From Streptomyces cylindrosporus (GTDB lineage: Bacteria; Actinomycetota; Actinomycetes; Streptomycetales; Streptomycetaceae), in NCBI RefSeq assembly GCF_022698165.1, contig NZ_JALDAY010000018.1, forward strand, positions 124,001 to 188,000: a stretch of DNA of 64,000 nucleotides, in the 5' to 3' direction. Shown piece after piece: positions 16,975 to 27,344 of this stretch. The translations under genes and the position numbers were made by a program. Numbering within the stretch: the first letter of the stretch is position 1; every line of letters starts with the position of its first letter. Below the pieces are notes generated by a model, which made no database searches, was not told where the DNA came from, and worked only from the letters and a program-made list of their open reading frames with translations.

Positions 16975-17676
16975 ATGGACACCGAACCCCGCACCGTCAA
17001 GGCGAACGGCATCACCCTCGCCTATCGCACCTGGGGCCCTGAGGACGGACCGCCCCTCCTCCTGCTCCACGCCCGCGGCACCGATGGCGCCGACTGGACC
17101 CCCATCGCCGAGCGGCTCGCCTCCGCCCGGCCCCCGCGCCGCGTCTACGCCCCCGATCTACGGGGGCACGGCCGCAGCGACTGGCCGGGCGCGTACACGT
17201 ACGAGGCGATGCGCGACGACATCCGCGCCTTCCTCGACGTCCTCCGCGTCGGGCAGGCCGACCTCGTGGGGCACTCGCTCGGCGGCGCGGTGGCGTACCT
17301 GCTCGCGCAGGAGGCGCCGGATGTCGTACGACGCCTCGTGCTGGAGGACGTACCGGCGCCGATCCCTCTCGACCCGCCCCGGCCGCCCGCGGAACGGCCC
17401 GACGGAGACCTGCCGTTCGACTGGGCGATGATCCGCGCCACCGACGAACAGCGAAACGCCCCCGACCCTGTGTGGTGGGACCACATGGGCCGCATCACCA
17501 TGCCGACCCTGCTGATCGGAGGAGGGCACGACAGCCTCATCCCACAGCACCAGATAGCGACCCTGGCCGAACTCGTCCCGAACGCCCGACTGGTGACCAT
17601 CGAAGCGGGCCATCTGGTCCACGAGAACCGTCCGGAGGAGTTCCTGGAGGCGCTGACGGACTTCTTGGCGGAGTAA
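16975..17676 (+). CDS. Alpha/beta hydrolase
   Basis: The protein has 233 residues with the elbow GHSLGG at about 100-105, the strand VYAPDLRGHGRSDWPG before it, an Asp in GGGHDSLIP near 185 and a His in EAGHLVHENRPEEF near 212, completing a Ser-Asp-His triad. It is somewhat shorter than the 270-300 residues usual for the family, so the cap domain is small. The substrate is unknown. It is convergent with the excalibur-domain gene, 22 bp away. Confidence 0.85.
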   Translation: MDTEPRTVKANGITLAYRTWGPEDGPPLLLLHARGTDGADWTPIAERLASARPPRRVYAPDLRGHGRSDWPGAYTYEAMRDDIRAFLDVLRVGQADLVGHSLGGAVAYLLAQEAPDVVRRLVLEDVPAPIPLDPPRPPAERPDGDLPFDWAMIRATDEQRNAPDPVWWDHMGRITMPTLLIGGGHDSLIPQHQIATLAELVPNARLVTIEAGHLVHENRPEEFLEALTDFLAE

Positions 17677-17698
17677 GCCACGCCAGAGCCCCGACGTC

Positions 17699-18097
17699 TC
17701 AACGCCTCCGCAGCCGCCGACGCCGCAGCATGAGATGACCGGCAGCCAGCCCCAGCCCGACGACGGTGAGCCCAACCCCACCCACCACCTCGAAGCCGGC
17801 AGGCCCCGTGCTGCCACCGAGCCCTGCGTTGACGCCTCGCAAGGGGGCCGTGGTGGGGGAGGCGGTGGACGTCGTCGACGATCTGTGCCGGAGCCATTCG
17901 CAGGCGATTCCGTCGTTGTCCTCGTCCAGACGATAGGGGTCGCCGGGAAGGCTGTTGAACACCGCCTGCGCGTCTTCCTGGTACGTGAAGTTGTTGCAGT
18001 CCAGATCGGCCTTCGCATGGGCGGCGACGGCCGCTGGACCGGTCGTCAGGAGGATCGCGACTGCGGTGCCGCTGAGGGCGCGTATGCCTATGTTCAT
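17699..18097 (-). CDS. Exported, membrane-anchored excalibur calcium-binding domain protein
   Basis: The protein has 132 residues. A signal peptide (MNIGIRALSG, hydrophobic core, AHAKA) is followed by the excalibur domain: DLDCNNFTYQEDAQ, then the EF-hand-like loop DEDNDGIACE. A short Ser/Thr/Pro spacer leads to a hydrophobic segment and an Arg-rich end (LMLRRRRLRRR), so the small domain is held on the outer face of the membrane. The ATG at 18097 has GAAGGGAC eight bases upstream and gives a proper signal peptide; the upstream ATG at 18136 does not. The ligand is presumably calcium. The two cysteines are conserved in the family. Confidence 0.85.
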   Translation of the reverse strand: MNIGIRALSGTAVAILLTTGPAAVAAHAKADLDCNNFTYQEDAQAVFNSLPGDPYRLDEDNDGIACEWLRHRSSTTSTASPTTAPLRGVNAGLGGSTGPAGFEVVGGVGLTVVGLGLAAGHLMLRRRRLRRR

Positions 18098-18220
18098 GGG
18101 GGTCCCTTCAGGCACGGTGAACTCGATCACCGTCACTGCGACCCTAGGAACGGCGACCCGTCCGGGCGCGTCTTGATACGCCGTCCGTAGTCGCCGCCGG
18201 ACCCCCGTCAGTCGATCGGC

Positions 18221-20014
18221 TCACCCGCTCTGCGGCCCGTACGCCGTCAGGAAGCGGTCGCGGAACTTGTTCATGCCCCATTCCGGGGCGTTGGCCGCGG
18301 GCTTCAGGCCCTCCGTCCAGCCCCAGTCGGAGACCTTGGCCAGGACCTTCGGGTCGCGGGCGACGATCGTGATAGGGACGTCACGGTTGGCGGTGCCCCC
18401 GGTGACCGTGGGGACGGGCTGGTGGTCGCCGAGGAAGACGAGGACCGTGTTGTCGTCGCCGTAGCGCTGCATCCACTGGGTCAGGCTGTCCAGGGAGTAC
18501 TGGATGGCCTTGCGGTACTCGGTCCGTACGCGCTTCGCGCTCTTCCAGACCTCGGTCGGATTCGTGCCCTCCTTCTTGATCTTGTAGAAGACCTTGCCGT
18601 CCCCGAGGTCCTTCCAGTCGATCATGTGGGCGATCGGGGACCACGGGTTGTGGCTGGAGGCCAGGATGATCTCCGCCATGATCGGGTCGCGGTTCTTCTT
18701 GCCGTGCTCCAGCTTCTGGAAGGCCTCCAGGCTGAACTGGTCCGGCACCGGCGTCCAGCTGAAGTACGGCCCCTGGTAGCCGAGATGCGTGGAGTCGTAG
18801 ATGTGGTCGAGGCCGAAGTACTTGCCCTCCGGCCAGGACTTGCGCACACCCGGCACGATGCCCACCGTGCGCCAGGCTCCGGTCTTCTGGAAGTAGCTGG
18901 TGAGCGTCGCCCGGTCGCTGGTCGTCAGAGTCCGGTACCGCTGCTGGTTCTTCACCCACAGCCCGGAAAGGAACGTGGAGTGCGCGAGCCAGCTGCCCGC
19001 ACCCGTCACGGGCGACCTGAGCCAGCCGCTGCGCGCCGCGAAACCCGCCGACTTGAGCCTGGCGTTGCCTTCCGCCAGCGTCTTGTCGATCTCCGGTGCC
19101 ATGGACGGATCGTCGATCGCCACCCGGCCGTAGCTCTCGATGAAGGTGAGCATGACGTCCTTGCCGCGCAGCCCGGTCAGCAGCTGGTCGGACGGCGTGT
19201 TCGCGAAGGCGTCGACGGGGAGCTGCTTCTTGAAGACCTCGGCGTCCCCGAGGCCGTCGCGGACGTACTGCACACGGTTGGCCAGGTACTGGGTGTAGCC
19301 CTTGGTGGCCACGGTGACCCCGCCGTATTGCACGCCCAGCGTGAAGCAGATGATCCAGGCGACCCCGAGGACCAGCGTGGAGCGCACGGCCACCGGGCGG
19401 TGCCGGGCCAGCACCTCCGCCAGCCGCACCATCGCCAGCGCGCTCACCACCAGCACGGCGACGGCCAGCACGATCACCCCGATCACCGCGAGCAGCTCAC
19501 CCGTGCGCCCGAACGAGTCCTTCAGGAAGTCCGCCGCGTCGCTCAGCAGGACCCAGTCGAAGACGAGGTCGAACGGCCGGGCCAGGGTCTGGTAGAAGCC
19601 CATGTCGACGCACTTGAGGATGGCGGACAGCCCGACGAACGCCCCTGTCACGACGGCCGTGATCCGCCGCGGTTTGGCCGGCAGCACGAGCAGGACGGCC
19701 GCGAGGAACACCGCCTCGACGGGGATGCGGAAGAACGACTCCAGCGTGAGCCGGTCCAGCCGGTTGGGGATCAGCAGCGCGACGAGCACCAGCACGGCGG
19801 CCAGCACGGTGGTGCCGATCCGGACGCCTTCCCCGACGCGGGGGAACTTCCGCCGCCAGCCGAACCAGCCGGGGCGGGTGGGACGGGCGGGGGAGGTGGG
19901 GCCAGAGGGCTCGGTGTCGGCCGAGGACTCCCCAGGGGGCGTGTCCCCGTCGGCATCAGGGTTTACGTCCCCGTCGCCGTCCGGCAGCTGTCGAGGGGGC
20001 GTGAGGTGCGACAC
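18221..20014 (-). CDS. Membrane sulfatase-fold protein (alkaline phosphatase superfamily)
   Basis: The protein has 597 residues from a GTG at 20014, which has GGAAGGACC upstream. After a charged Pro/Asp-rich N-terminal tail there are about five hydrophobic segments (for example TTVLAAVLVLVALLIP and LLAVIGVIVLAVAVLVV), then an extracellular sulfatase-type domain with VMLTFIESYGRV at the catalytic position, FLSGLW, and the metal-binding FLGDHQPVP near the end. This layout resembles lipoteichoic acid synthases and related phosphotransferases, but the nucleophile context differs. It may transfer a phospho-group to an envelope polymer; the exact activity cannot be told. Confidence 0.8.
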   Translation of the reverse strand: MSHLTPPRQLPDGDGDVNPDADGDTPPGESSADTEPSGPTSPARPTRPGWFGWRRKFPRVGEGVRIGTTVLAAVLVLVALLIPNRLDRLTLESFFRIPVEAVFLAAVLLVLPAKPRRITAVVTGAFVGLSAILKCVDMGFYQTLARPFDLVFDWVLLSDAADFLKDSFGRTGELLAVIGVIVLAVAVLVVSALAMVRLAEVLARHRPVAVRSTLVLGVAWIICFTLGVQYGGVTVATKGYTQYLANRVQYVRDGLGDAEVFKKQLPVDAFANTPSDQLLTGLRGKDVMLTFIESYGRVAIDDPSMAPEIDKTLAEGNARLKSAGFAARSGWLRSPVTGAGSWLAHSTFLSGLWVKNQQRYRTLTTSDRATLTSYFQKTGAWRTVGIVPGVRKSWPEGKYFGLDHIYDSTHLGYQGPYFSWTPVPDQFSLEAFQKLEHGKKNRDPIMAEIILASSHNPWSPIAHMIDWKDLGDGKVFYKIKKEGTNPTEVWKSAKRVRTEYRKAIQYSLDSLTQWMQRYGDDNTVLVFLGDHQPVPTVTGGTANRDVPITIVARDPKVLAKVSDWGWTEGLKPAANAPEWGMNKFRDRFLTAYGPQSG

Positions 20015-20205
20015 CCGTAGGTCCTTCCGTGCGAAGCCCGGTGCTGGCGCGGCAGCCCGGGCCTGCAGATACGGGCCGCCAACCTCGCGTACGGCCCGGT
20101 GTAACCCACTGTTCAAACATCCGGGTCAACCGCGCGCAAAGAGTACGCCCGCCGGACTCCGCCCCGCTGCCTCGCGCGGGGTCGTGTCCCCCTCGCGTCG
20201 GGTCC

Positions 20206-21816
20206 CTATCGGTCGGCGGCCACCGCCACGTCCTTGGCCCACCGGTAGTCCGCCTTACCACTGGGCGACCGCCGTATCGTCTCGGCGATCACCAGCTGGC
20301 GCGGGATCTTGTACCCGGCGAGATGGCTGCGACAGTACGACTGGATGTCCTCCAGCGACGGACGCACCGCGCCCTCGCGCAGCTGTACGACCGCCGCCAC
20401 GTGGTTGCCCCACTTCGCGTCCGGCACTCCGGCCACCAGCGCGTCGTACACGTCGGGGTGGGCCTTGAGCGCCTGCTCGACCTCCTCCGGGTACACCTTC
20501 TCGCCCCCGGTGTTGATGCACTGCGAGCCCCGGCCGAGGACGGTGACGATGCCCTCCTCGTCCACGGTCGCCATGTCGCCGAGCAGCACCCACCGCCGGC
20601 CGTCCTTCTCGAAGAAGGTCTCGGCGGTCTTCTTCGGGTCGTTGTAGTAGCCGAGCGGCACGTGACCGCACTGGGCGACGCGGCCCACCTCGCCGACCGC
20701 GACCGGCTCGTGCGTGGCCGGATCGACCACCTGGGTGCGGGAGTTGACGCGGATGCGGAAGCTCTGCCCGGCCCCGGAGTCGGCCGTCGCCGTGCCGTTG
20801 AACCCGGACTCGGAGGAGCCGTAGTTGTTGAGCAGCATGGTGCCCGGGAGCAGTTCCTGGAACTCCCGGCGCACGGTCTCCGACATCACCGCGCCCGACG
20901 AGGACACGCTGAACATCGACGAGCAGTCCGTGCCCTTCATGGGCCCGGCGAGTGCGTCGATCAGCGGCCGCAGCATCGCGTCGCCGACCAGCGACATGGC
21001 GGTGACCTTCTCCTTCTCGACCGTCCGCAGCACTTCCTCGGGCACGAACTTGCGGTGGAGCACGACCCGTTGGCCGAAGTTGAAGCCGATGAAGGAGGTG
21101 AGGGTGGACGTGCCGTGCATCAGCGGGGGAGTGGGGAAGAAGGTGATGCCGGAACCGCCGGCCGCGACCCGCTCGGCGACCTCCTCCGGCCTCTTCACCG
21201 GCTCACCGGTCGGCGCGCCACCGCCCAACCCCGAGAAGAACAGGTCCTCCTGACGCCACATCACACCCTTGGGCATGCCCGTCGTGCCGCCGGTGTAGAT
21301 GATGAACTGGTCGTCGCCCGAGCGCGCGGGGAACCCCCGCTCCGGCGAACCGCCCGCCTCTGCCTCGGCGAAGGGTACGGCGGCGGCTCCCTCGCCGTCG
21401 CCGCCGACCCGCACCAGGTGCCGCAGCTTCGGACACCGCGGCAGCGCGGCAGCCACCCGCCCGTCGAACTCCGCGTCGAAGACCAGGGCCACCAGATCGG
21501 CGTCCCGGTAGAGGTACACCAACTCGTCCTCTACGTAACGGTAGTTGACGTTGACCGGCACGATCCGTGCCTTGAGGCAGCCGAACACCGTCTGGAGATA
21601 CTCGATGCCGTTGTAGAGGTGCAGCCCGAGATGCTCGCCCGGGCGGATGCCGGCGTCGATCAGATGGTGGCCGATGCGGTTCGCCGCCGCGTCCAGCTCC
21701 GCGTACGTCAGCCGGCGCTCGGCCCCCGTACCCGGGTGGTCGACGTACACCAGGGCCTCGCGGTCGGGCACCACGTCGACGACCGACTCGAACAGGTCCG
21801 CAAGGTTGTACTCCAC
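20206..21816 (-). CDS. Acyl-CoA synthetase (AMP-forming)
   Basis: The enzyme has 536 residues from a GTG with a very strong ribosome site (AGGAGG) seven bases upstream. The frame stays open well beyond this start but without family similarity. Motifs are YTGGTTGMPKGVMWR (the usual Ser of the loop is Gly, as in many actinobacterial FadD17/19-like enzymes), NNYGSSESG, VLGRGSQCINTGGEKVYPEEVE and the catalytic lysine in SGKADYRW. It is divergent from the crotonase-thiolase operon and shares the intergenic 17-bp operator, so it probably supplies the CoA ester that operon degrades. Confidence 0.9.
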   Translation of the reverse strand: MEYNLADLFESVVDVVPDREALVYVDHPGTGAERRLTYAELDAAANRIGHHLIDAGIRPGEHLGLHLYNGIEYLQTVFGCLKARIVPVNVNYRYVEDELVYLYRDADLVALVFDAEFDGRVAAALPRCPKLRHLVRVGGDGEGAAAVPFAEAEAGGSPERGFPARSGDDQFIIYTGGTTGMPKGVMWRQEDLFFSGLGGGAPTGEPVKRPEEVAERVAAGGSGITFFPTPPLMHGTSTLTSFIGFNFGQRVVLHRKFVPEEVLRTVEKEKVTAMSLVGDAMLRPLIDALAGPMKGTDCSSMFSVSSSGAVMSETVRREFQELLPGTMLLNNYGSSESGFNGTATADSGAGQSFRIRVNSRTQVVDPATHEPVAVGEVGRVAQCGHVPLGYYNDPKKTAETFFEKDGRRWVLLGDMATVDEEGIVTVLGRGSQCINTGGEKVYPEEVEQALKAHPDVYDALVAGVPDAKWGNHVAAVVQLREGAVRPSLEDIQSYCRSHLAGYKIPRQLVIAETIRRSPSGKADYRWAKDVAVAADR

Positions 21817-21922
21817 CGCTCCTCCTGACCCCGGCAGCCATGAACGAAGAGACGCGCATCCAACGGTTCGCCGGTCATCAGAGCAAAGGGGACGGCAAGT
21901 GGGAAGGGTTCGCGCCAAGAAA

Positions 21923-21939
21923 TCTGACTGTCTGTCAGA
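21923..21939. promoter_or_regulatory. 17-bp palindromic operator, TCTGAC-N5-GTCAGA
   Basis: A perfect 6-bp inverted repeat (TCTGAC / GTCAGA) with a 5-bp spacer and A-rich flanks lies in the 187-bp region between the divergent acyl-CoA ligase (start 21816) and crotonase (start 22004) genes. Arms and flanks match the site at 2567-2583 almost exactly. One regulator probably controls both loci. Confidence 0.6.
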
Positions 21940-22003
21940 AAACTCTTGAAGTGCCTCCCCGGCTACTGCAACCTGTTCTCGTTCCAGGAGAGGGGAGACG
22001 GCA

Positions 22004-22804
22004 ATGGGTGGGACGGAACACCTCACCGTGCGGCGCGAAGGCGCCACACTGGTGCTCACGCTCAACAGGCCCGAAGCCAAGAACGCGCTCTCGCTGTCGA
22101 TGCTGGTCGGTCTGTACGACGGCTGGGTCGAGGCCGACGAGGATGACGAGGTCCGCTCGATCGTGCTGACCGGGGCGGGCGGTTCGTTCTGCGCCGGCAT
22201 GGACCTCAAGGCCCTCGCGGGCAAGGGCATGGAGGGCGAGCACCACCGGGACCGCTTCAAGGCCGACCCGGACCTGCACTGGAAGGCCATGCTGCGCCAC
22301 CATCGCCCCCGCAAACCGGTGATCGCCGCCGTCGAGGGCCACTGCGTGGCGGGCGGCACGGAGATCCTCCAGGGCACCGACATCCGGGTCGCGGGGGAGT
22401 CGGCGACCTTCGGCCTCTTCGAGGTCAAGCGCGGGCTGTTCCCCATCGGCGGCTCCACGGTCCGGCTGCAACGCCAGATCCCCCGCACCCACGCCCTGGA
22501 GATGCTGCTCACCGGGCGCCCCTACAGCGCGCGAGAGGCCGCGGACATCGGCCTGATCGGCCACGTCGTCCCCGACGGAACCGCCCTCGCGAAGGCCCTG
22601 GAGATCGCCGAACAGATCAACGGCTGCGGCCCGTTGGCGGTCGAAGCCGTCAAGGCGTCCGTCTACGAGACCGCCGAGATGACGGAGACGGACGGCCTCG
22701 CCTCCGAGCTCAAGCGCGGCTGGCCGATCTTCGACACCGCCGACGCCAAGGAGGGCGCCCGCGCCTTCGCGGAGAAGCGACCGCCCCAGTACAAGCGCGC
22801 CTGA
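22004..22804 (+). CDS. Enoyl-CoA hydratase / crotonase family protein
   Basis: The protein has 266 residues. It has the crotonase oxyanion-hole segments GAGGSFCAGMDLKALAGKG and EGHCVAGGTEILQGTDIRVAGESATFGLFEVKRGL (split here by normal sequence), with the Glu of FGLFEVKRG in the position of a catalytic residue. It ends with EGARAFAEKRPPQYK as in mycobacterial EchA proteins. By family it hydrates trans-2-enoyl-CoA esters. It is the first gene of a four-gene operon with a DUF35 protein and two thiolase-like proteins. Confidence 0.9.
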   Translation: MGGTEHLTVRREGATLVLTLNRPEAKNALSLSMLVGLYDGWVEADEDDEVRSIVLTGAGGSFCAGMDLKALAGKGMEGEHHRDRFKADPDLHWKAMLRHHRPRKPVIAAVEGHCVAGGTEILQGTDIRVAGESATFGLFEVKRGLFPIGGSTVRLQRQIPRTHALEMLLTGRPYSAREAADIGLIGHVVPDGTALAKALEIAEQINGCGPLAVEAVKASVYETAEMTETDGLASELKRGWPIFDTADAKEGARAFAEKRPPQYKRA

Positions 22805-22826
22805 TCCTCGAAGGAGGCAGTCCCCG

Positions 22827-23768
22827 ATGCCAGAAGTCCTCAAGGCACCCCTAGCCGTCGAATTCCCTTTCACCCGTTCCCTCGGCCCCGTGCAGAGCGC
22901 CTTCCTGACCGGTCTGCGCGAGCGCGTCGTCCTCGGGGTGAGGACCGGCGACGGGCGCACGCTGGTACCACCCGTCGAGTACGACCCCGTCACCGCCGAG
23001 GAGATACGCGACCTCGTCGAGGTCGCGCCCACCGGCACGGTCACCACCTGGGCCTGGAACCACGAACCCCGGCGTGGCCAGCCGCTCGACACCCCCTTCG
23101 CCTGGGTCCTCGTCCGGCTCGACGGCGCCGACACCGCCCTCCTGCACGCACTCGACGCCCCCGGCCCCGACGCCGTGCGCACCGGCATGCGGGTGCGGAT
23201 CCGGTGGGCCGAGGAGCGCGCCGGGTCCATCACGGACATCGCCTGCTTCGAGCCGTACGACGGCGAAGCGGCTCAACCGGCGGGCCACAACGGTGAGTTC
23301 GCCGACGCGATCACCGGCATCGTGGCGCCCGCCCGGCTCGACTACACGTACTCGCCGGGCCGCGCCCAGTCCGCCTACATCCACGCCCTCGGCGACCGGC
23401 GGATCGTCGGCGAGCGCTGCCCCTCCTGCCGGAAGGTGTACGTGCCGCCCAGGGGCGCCTGTCCCACCTGCGGCGTCGCCACGGCCGAGCAGGTCGAGGT
23501 GGGGCCGCGCGGCACGGTCACCACCTTCTGCATCGTCAACATCAAGGCGAAGAACCTCGACATCGAAGTGCCGTACGTCTACGCCCACATCGCCCTCGAC
23601 GGCGCCGACCTCGCGCTGCACGGCCGGATCGGCGGCATCCCGTACGACCAGGTGCGCATGGGGCTGCGGGTCGAGGCCGTGTGGTCGGACGACGCGCGGT
23701 ATCCGGACCACTACCGGCCGACCGGGGAGCCGGACGCGGAGTACGACACTTACAAGGAGCTGCTGTGA
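22827..23768 (+). CDS. OB-fold / zinc-ribbon (DUF35) protein with two DUF35-like segments
   Basis: The protein has 313 residues, about twice the length of an ordinary DUF35 protein. The second half (from about residue 160) is canonical: a zinc ribbon CPSCRKVYVPPRGACPTC followed by an OB fold (GTVTTFCIVNI, DGADLALHGRI). The first half repeats the OB fold (GTVTTWAWNH, GADTALLHAL) but has no cysteine ribbon. DUF35 proteins bind thiolase-like or aldolase partners and complete their active site or acyl-CoA channel, as for Ltp2-ChsH2 in sterol side-chain cleavage. Two thiolase-like genes follow directly, so this is their likely partner. The ribosome site is GAAGGAGG. Confidence 0.85.
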   Translation: MPEVLKAPLAVEFPFTRSLGPVQSAFLTGLRERVVLGVRTGDGRTLVPPVEYDPVTAEEIRDLVEVAPTGTVTTWAWNHEPRRGQPLDTPFAWVLVRLDGADTALLHALDAPGPDAVRTGMRVRIRWAEERAGSITDIACFEPYDGEAAQPAGHNGEFADAITGIVAPARLDYTYSPGRAQSAYIHALGDRRIVGERCPSCRKVYVPPRGACPTCGVATAEQVEVGPRGTVTTFCIVNIKAKNLDIEVPYVYAHIALDGADLALHGRIGGIPYDQVRMGLRVEAVWSDDARYPDHYRPTGEPDAEYDTYKELL

Positions 23769-24810
23769 TATGTGACATAGCACTGGTCGCCTTCGCCCAG
23801 ACCGACCACCGGCGCACCACCGACGACCTCTCCGAGGTCGAGATGCTCATGCCGGTCCTGCACGACGTCCTCGACCGCACCGGCCTCAAGACCGCCGACA
23901 TCGGTTTCACCTGCTCCGGCTCCAGCGACTATCTCGCCGGCCGCGCGTTCTCCTTCACCCTCGCCCTCGACGGCGTCGGCGCCTGGCCGCCGATCTCCGA
24001 GTCGCACGTCGAGATGGACGGCGCCTGGGCCCTGTACGAGGCCTGGACCAAACTCCTCACCGGCGAGGCGGAGACCGCCCTCGTCTACTCCTACGGCAAG
24101 TCCTCACCCGGCTCCGTGCGCGACGTCCTGACCCGTCAGCTCGACCCGTACTACGTCGCCCCCCTGTGGCCCGACTCCGTCGCCCTGGCCGCCCTCCAGG
24201 CACAGGCCCTCATCGACGCCGGCGACACCGACGAGCCCGCGCTGGCCGCCGTCGGCGCCCGCAGCCGCGCGGACGCCGCCGCCAACTCCCATGCCCAGCT
24301 GCGCGGTTCGGTACCGCAGGGCGACTATCTCGTACGGCCCCTGCGGACCGGCGACTGCCCGCCCATCGGCGACGGCGCCGCCGCCGTCATCCTCGCGGCC
24401 GGGGACAGGGCCAGGGAGCTGTGCGAGCGGCCCGCCTGGATCCGGGGCATCGACCACCGCATCGAGGCACACAGCCTCGGCGTGCGCGACCTGACCGACT
24501 CGCCCTCCACGCGCCTCGCCGCCGAGAAGGCCGGTGCCTTCGAACGGCCCGTCGACCTCGCCGAGTTGCACGCACCGTTCTCCTCGCAGGAGGTCGTGCT
24601 GCGCAAGGCGCTGCGGCTCGGCGACGACGTGCGGGTGAACCCCTCGGGCGGGGCCCTCGCCGCCAACCCGATGATGGCCGCCGGGCTGATCCGGCTCGGC
24701 GAGGCCGCCGCCGCGATCCACCGGGGCGAGTCCGACCGGGCGCTCGCCCACGCCACCTCCGGGCCCTGTCTCCAACAGAACCTGGTCGCCGTACTCGAAG
24801 GGGATCCGCG

Positions 24811-24814
<4 letters not shown>
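23765..24814 (+). CDS. Thiolase-like protein (first of pair)
   Basis: The protein has 349 residues from a GTG overlapping the DUF35 stop (GTGA). It belongs to the thiolase-fold lipid-transfer group: PPIGDGAAAVIL, ELHAPFSSQEVVLRKAL and NPSGGALAANPMMAAGLIRLGEAA are visible. The thiolase nucleophile position is FTCSGSSDYL, where a Cys precedes Ser, but the usual second Cys (CxG at the end) appears only as TSGPCLQQN. It may therefore act as a retro-aldolase or a partner rather than a true thiolase. It ends in an ATGA overlap with the next gene. Confidence 0.82.
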
Positions 24815-25977
<1,163 letters not shown>

Positions 25978-26070
25978 AGGTCTCCGGAAAGGTCCCCCTC
26001 ACGTGGCCTGTCGGCAACAGAAACCGATCGCTAGGCTGGCCGCGGACGACGAATCGGGAGGAGCACGGAC

Positions 26071-26313
26071 GTGGCCGAGAGCACCATCCAGCAGCACCCG
26101 CTTGCGGGCTGGGACAAGCCCGAGCTGGACCTCAGCACCGCCGACTGGCACTCGAGCAGCCGTGGCCTGGGGGATGTCCAGATCGCCTTTGTCGAGGGAT
26201 TCATCGCGATGCGCAACAGCGGCCGCCCGGAAAGCCCTTCCCTGATCTTCACGCCCGCGGAATGGGGCGCGTTCGTGTCGGGGGCGCGGGAAGGGGAGTT
26301 CGACCTGACCTGA
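26071..26313 (+). CDS. DUF397 domain protein without its usual HTH neighbour
   Basis: The protein has 80 residues from a GTG preceded by GGGAGGAG. The motif pattern WHSSSRG...VQIAFVEGFIAMRNS...SLIFTPAEWGAFVSGAREGEFDL is the DUF397 signature. DUF397 genes in Streptomyces normally sit next to an XRE-type regulator and an anti-sigma-type kinase and act as small antagonists in WhiJ-like systems that control development. Neither partner is next to this copy, so it is an orphan that may act on a regulator encoded elsewhere. Confidence 0.88.
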   Translation: MAESTIQQHPLAGWDKPELDLSTADWHSSSRGLGDVQIAFVEGFIAMRNSGRPESPSLIFTPAEWGAFVSGAREGEFDLT

Positions 26314-26376
26314 TCCGGCGGGCCGATCCGGGGGTGTTCCTCTCCTTTTTCCGGACACGTGACCTTGGGCGCTCTT

Positions 26377-26409
26377 CCGGGGCCGAAGCCTGAGCGAGGC
26401 TGGCCCCGG
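26377..26409. promoter_or_regulatory. Long hairpin with GGGGCCGAAG motif before usp
   Basis: CCGGGGCC pairs with GGCCCCGG and, inside it, AGCCT with AGGCT around the loop GAGCG; ACCTTG/CAAGGT lie further out. It is 32 bp before the usp start. It could end the DUF397 transcript, or be an operator: GGGGCCGAAG also occurs in the box at 35839-35852 upstream of other dormancy-type genes. Confidence 0.4.
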
Positions 26410-26441
26410 GGGCAAGGTCGTATTCCGGAGGTGAGGTACCC

Positions 26442-27344
26442 ATGAGCAACCTGCCGGTCGTCGCCGCTGTCGACGGTTCGGACGACAGCTTGCGCGCACT
26501 GGACTGGGCCCTGGACGCCGCCCGCAGACGCGGGACCGCGCTGCGGGTGGTCCACGTACGGCAGTACGCCCACTGGGCACAGCCCGACGTCCTGGTCGGC
26601 GGGCCGCCGGACCCGGGAGAGGACTCGGTCCTCGAACAGGTACGCGCCCATGTGGCGGACGTGGCCGAGCGGCCGGCCATGGAGTACCTCGGCCTGGAGG
26701 GCGCGCCGACCGCGCTGGTGCCCGAACTGGGCTCCACCGCCGAGCTGTTGGTGCTCGGCTCCCGCGGCCGTGGTGGTTTCGCCAGCCTCCTCCTCGGCTC
26801 CAACGGCATGGCCGCGGCACGCGACGCCGAGTGCCCGGTGGTGATCGTGCCGCGGCCCGGACGGGAGGTCCACGGTGACGTACCGGCCGAGCCCGGCCCG
26901 CGCGTCGTCGTCGGCCTCCAGGTGGACTCCCCTGACGAGGCGACCCTCGACTTCGCCTTCACCGAGGCCGCGCTGCGTGGCGCCCGCCTCCAGGTGGTGG
27001 CCGCCTACGCCTGGCCGCCGCAGAGCTGGGCGGCACCCGGCGAACTCGTGCCGCTGATGGTCGACCAGGACGCCGTTGAGAACGAGACGTGGACCCTCGC
27101 GGAGGGCTTCCTCGCCCCGCACCGCAAGAACCACCCCGAGGTCCGCGCCGACGCCCACGCCATGCCCGGCGACGCGGCGGGCTCGCTGGTCGCCGCCTCC
27201 AAGGACGCCGAACTGGTCGTGGTCGGCCGCCACCGCCGCCGGCTGCTGGCACCGGCCCGCATGATGGGCTCGGTCACCCAGGCGGTACTGCTGCACGCGG
27301 CGAGCCCGGTGGCGGTGGTCCCGCCGACGCCGGCGGAGGAATAG
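26442..27344 (+). CDS. Tandem universal stress protein
   Basis: The protein has 300 residues with two Usp domains of about 140 residues each. The first has VVAAVDGSDDSLRALDWAL and the ATP-binding end motif LGSRGRGGFASLLLGSNG; the second has VVVGLQVDSPDEATLDFAF and VVGRHRRRLLAPARMMGSV, where the G-2x-G-9x-G pattern is weaker. Two-domain Usp proteins of this type (compare Rv2623 of M. tuberculosis) are induced by hypoxia and bind ATP. A hairpin with a DosR-box-like core lies upstream, and related stress genes follow further downstream, so membership in an oxygen or redox regulon is plausible. Confidence 0.9.
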   Translation: MSNLPVVAAVDGSDDSLRALDWALDAARRRGTALRVVHVRQYAHWAQPDVLVGGPPDPGEDSVLEQVRAHVADVAERPAMEYLGLEGAPTALVPELGSTAELLVLGSRGRGGFASLLLGSNGMAAARDAECPVVIVPRPGREVHGDVPAEPGPRVVVGLQVDSPDEATLDFAFTEAALRGARLQVVAAYAWPPQSWAAPGELVPLMVDQDAVENETWTLAEGFLAPHRKNHPEVRADAHAMPGDAAGSLVAASKDAELVVVGRHRRRLLAPARMMGSVTQAVLLHAASPVAVVPPTPAEE

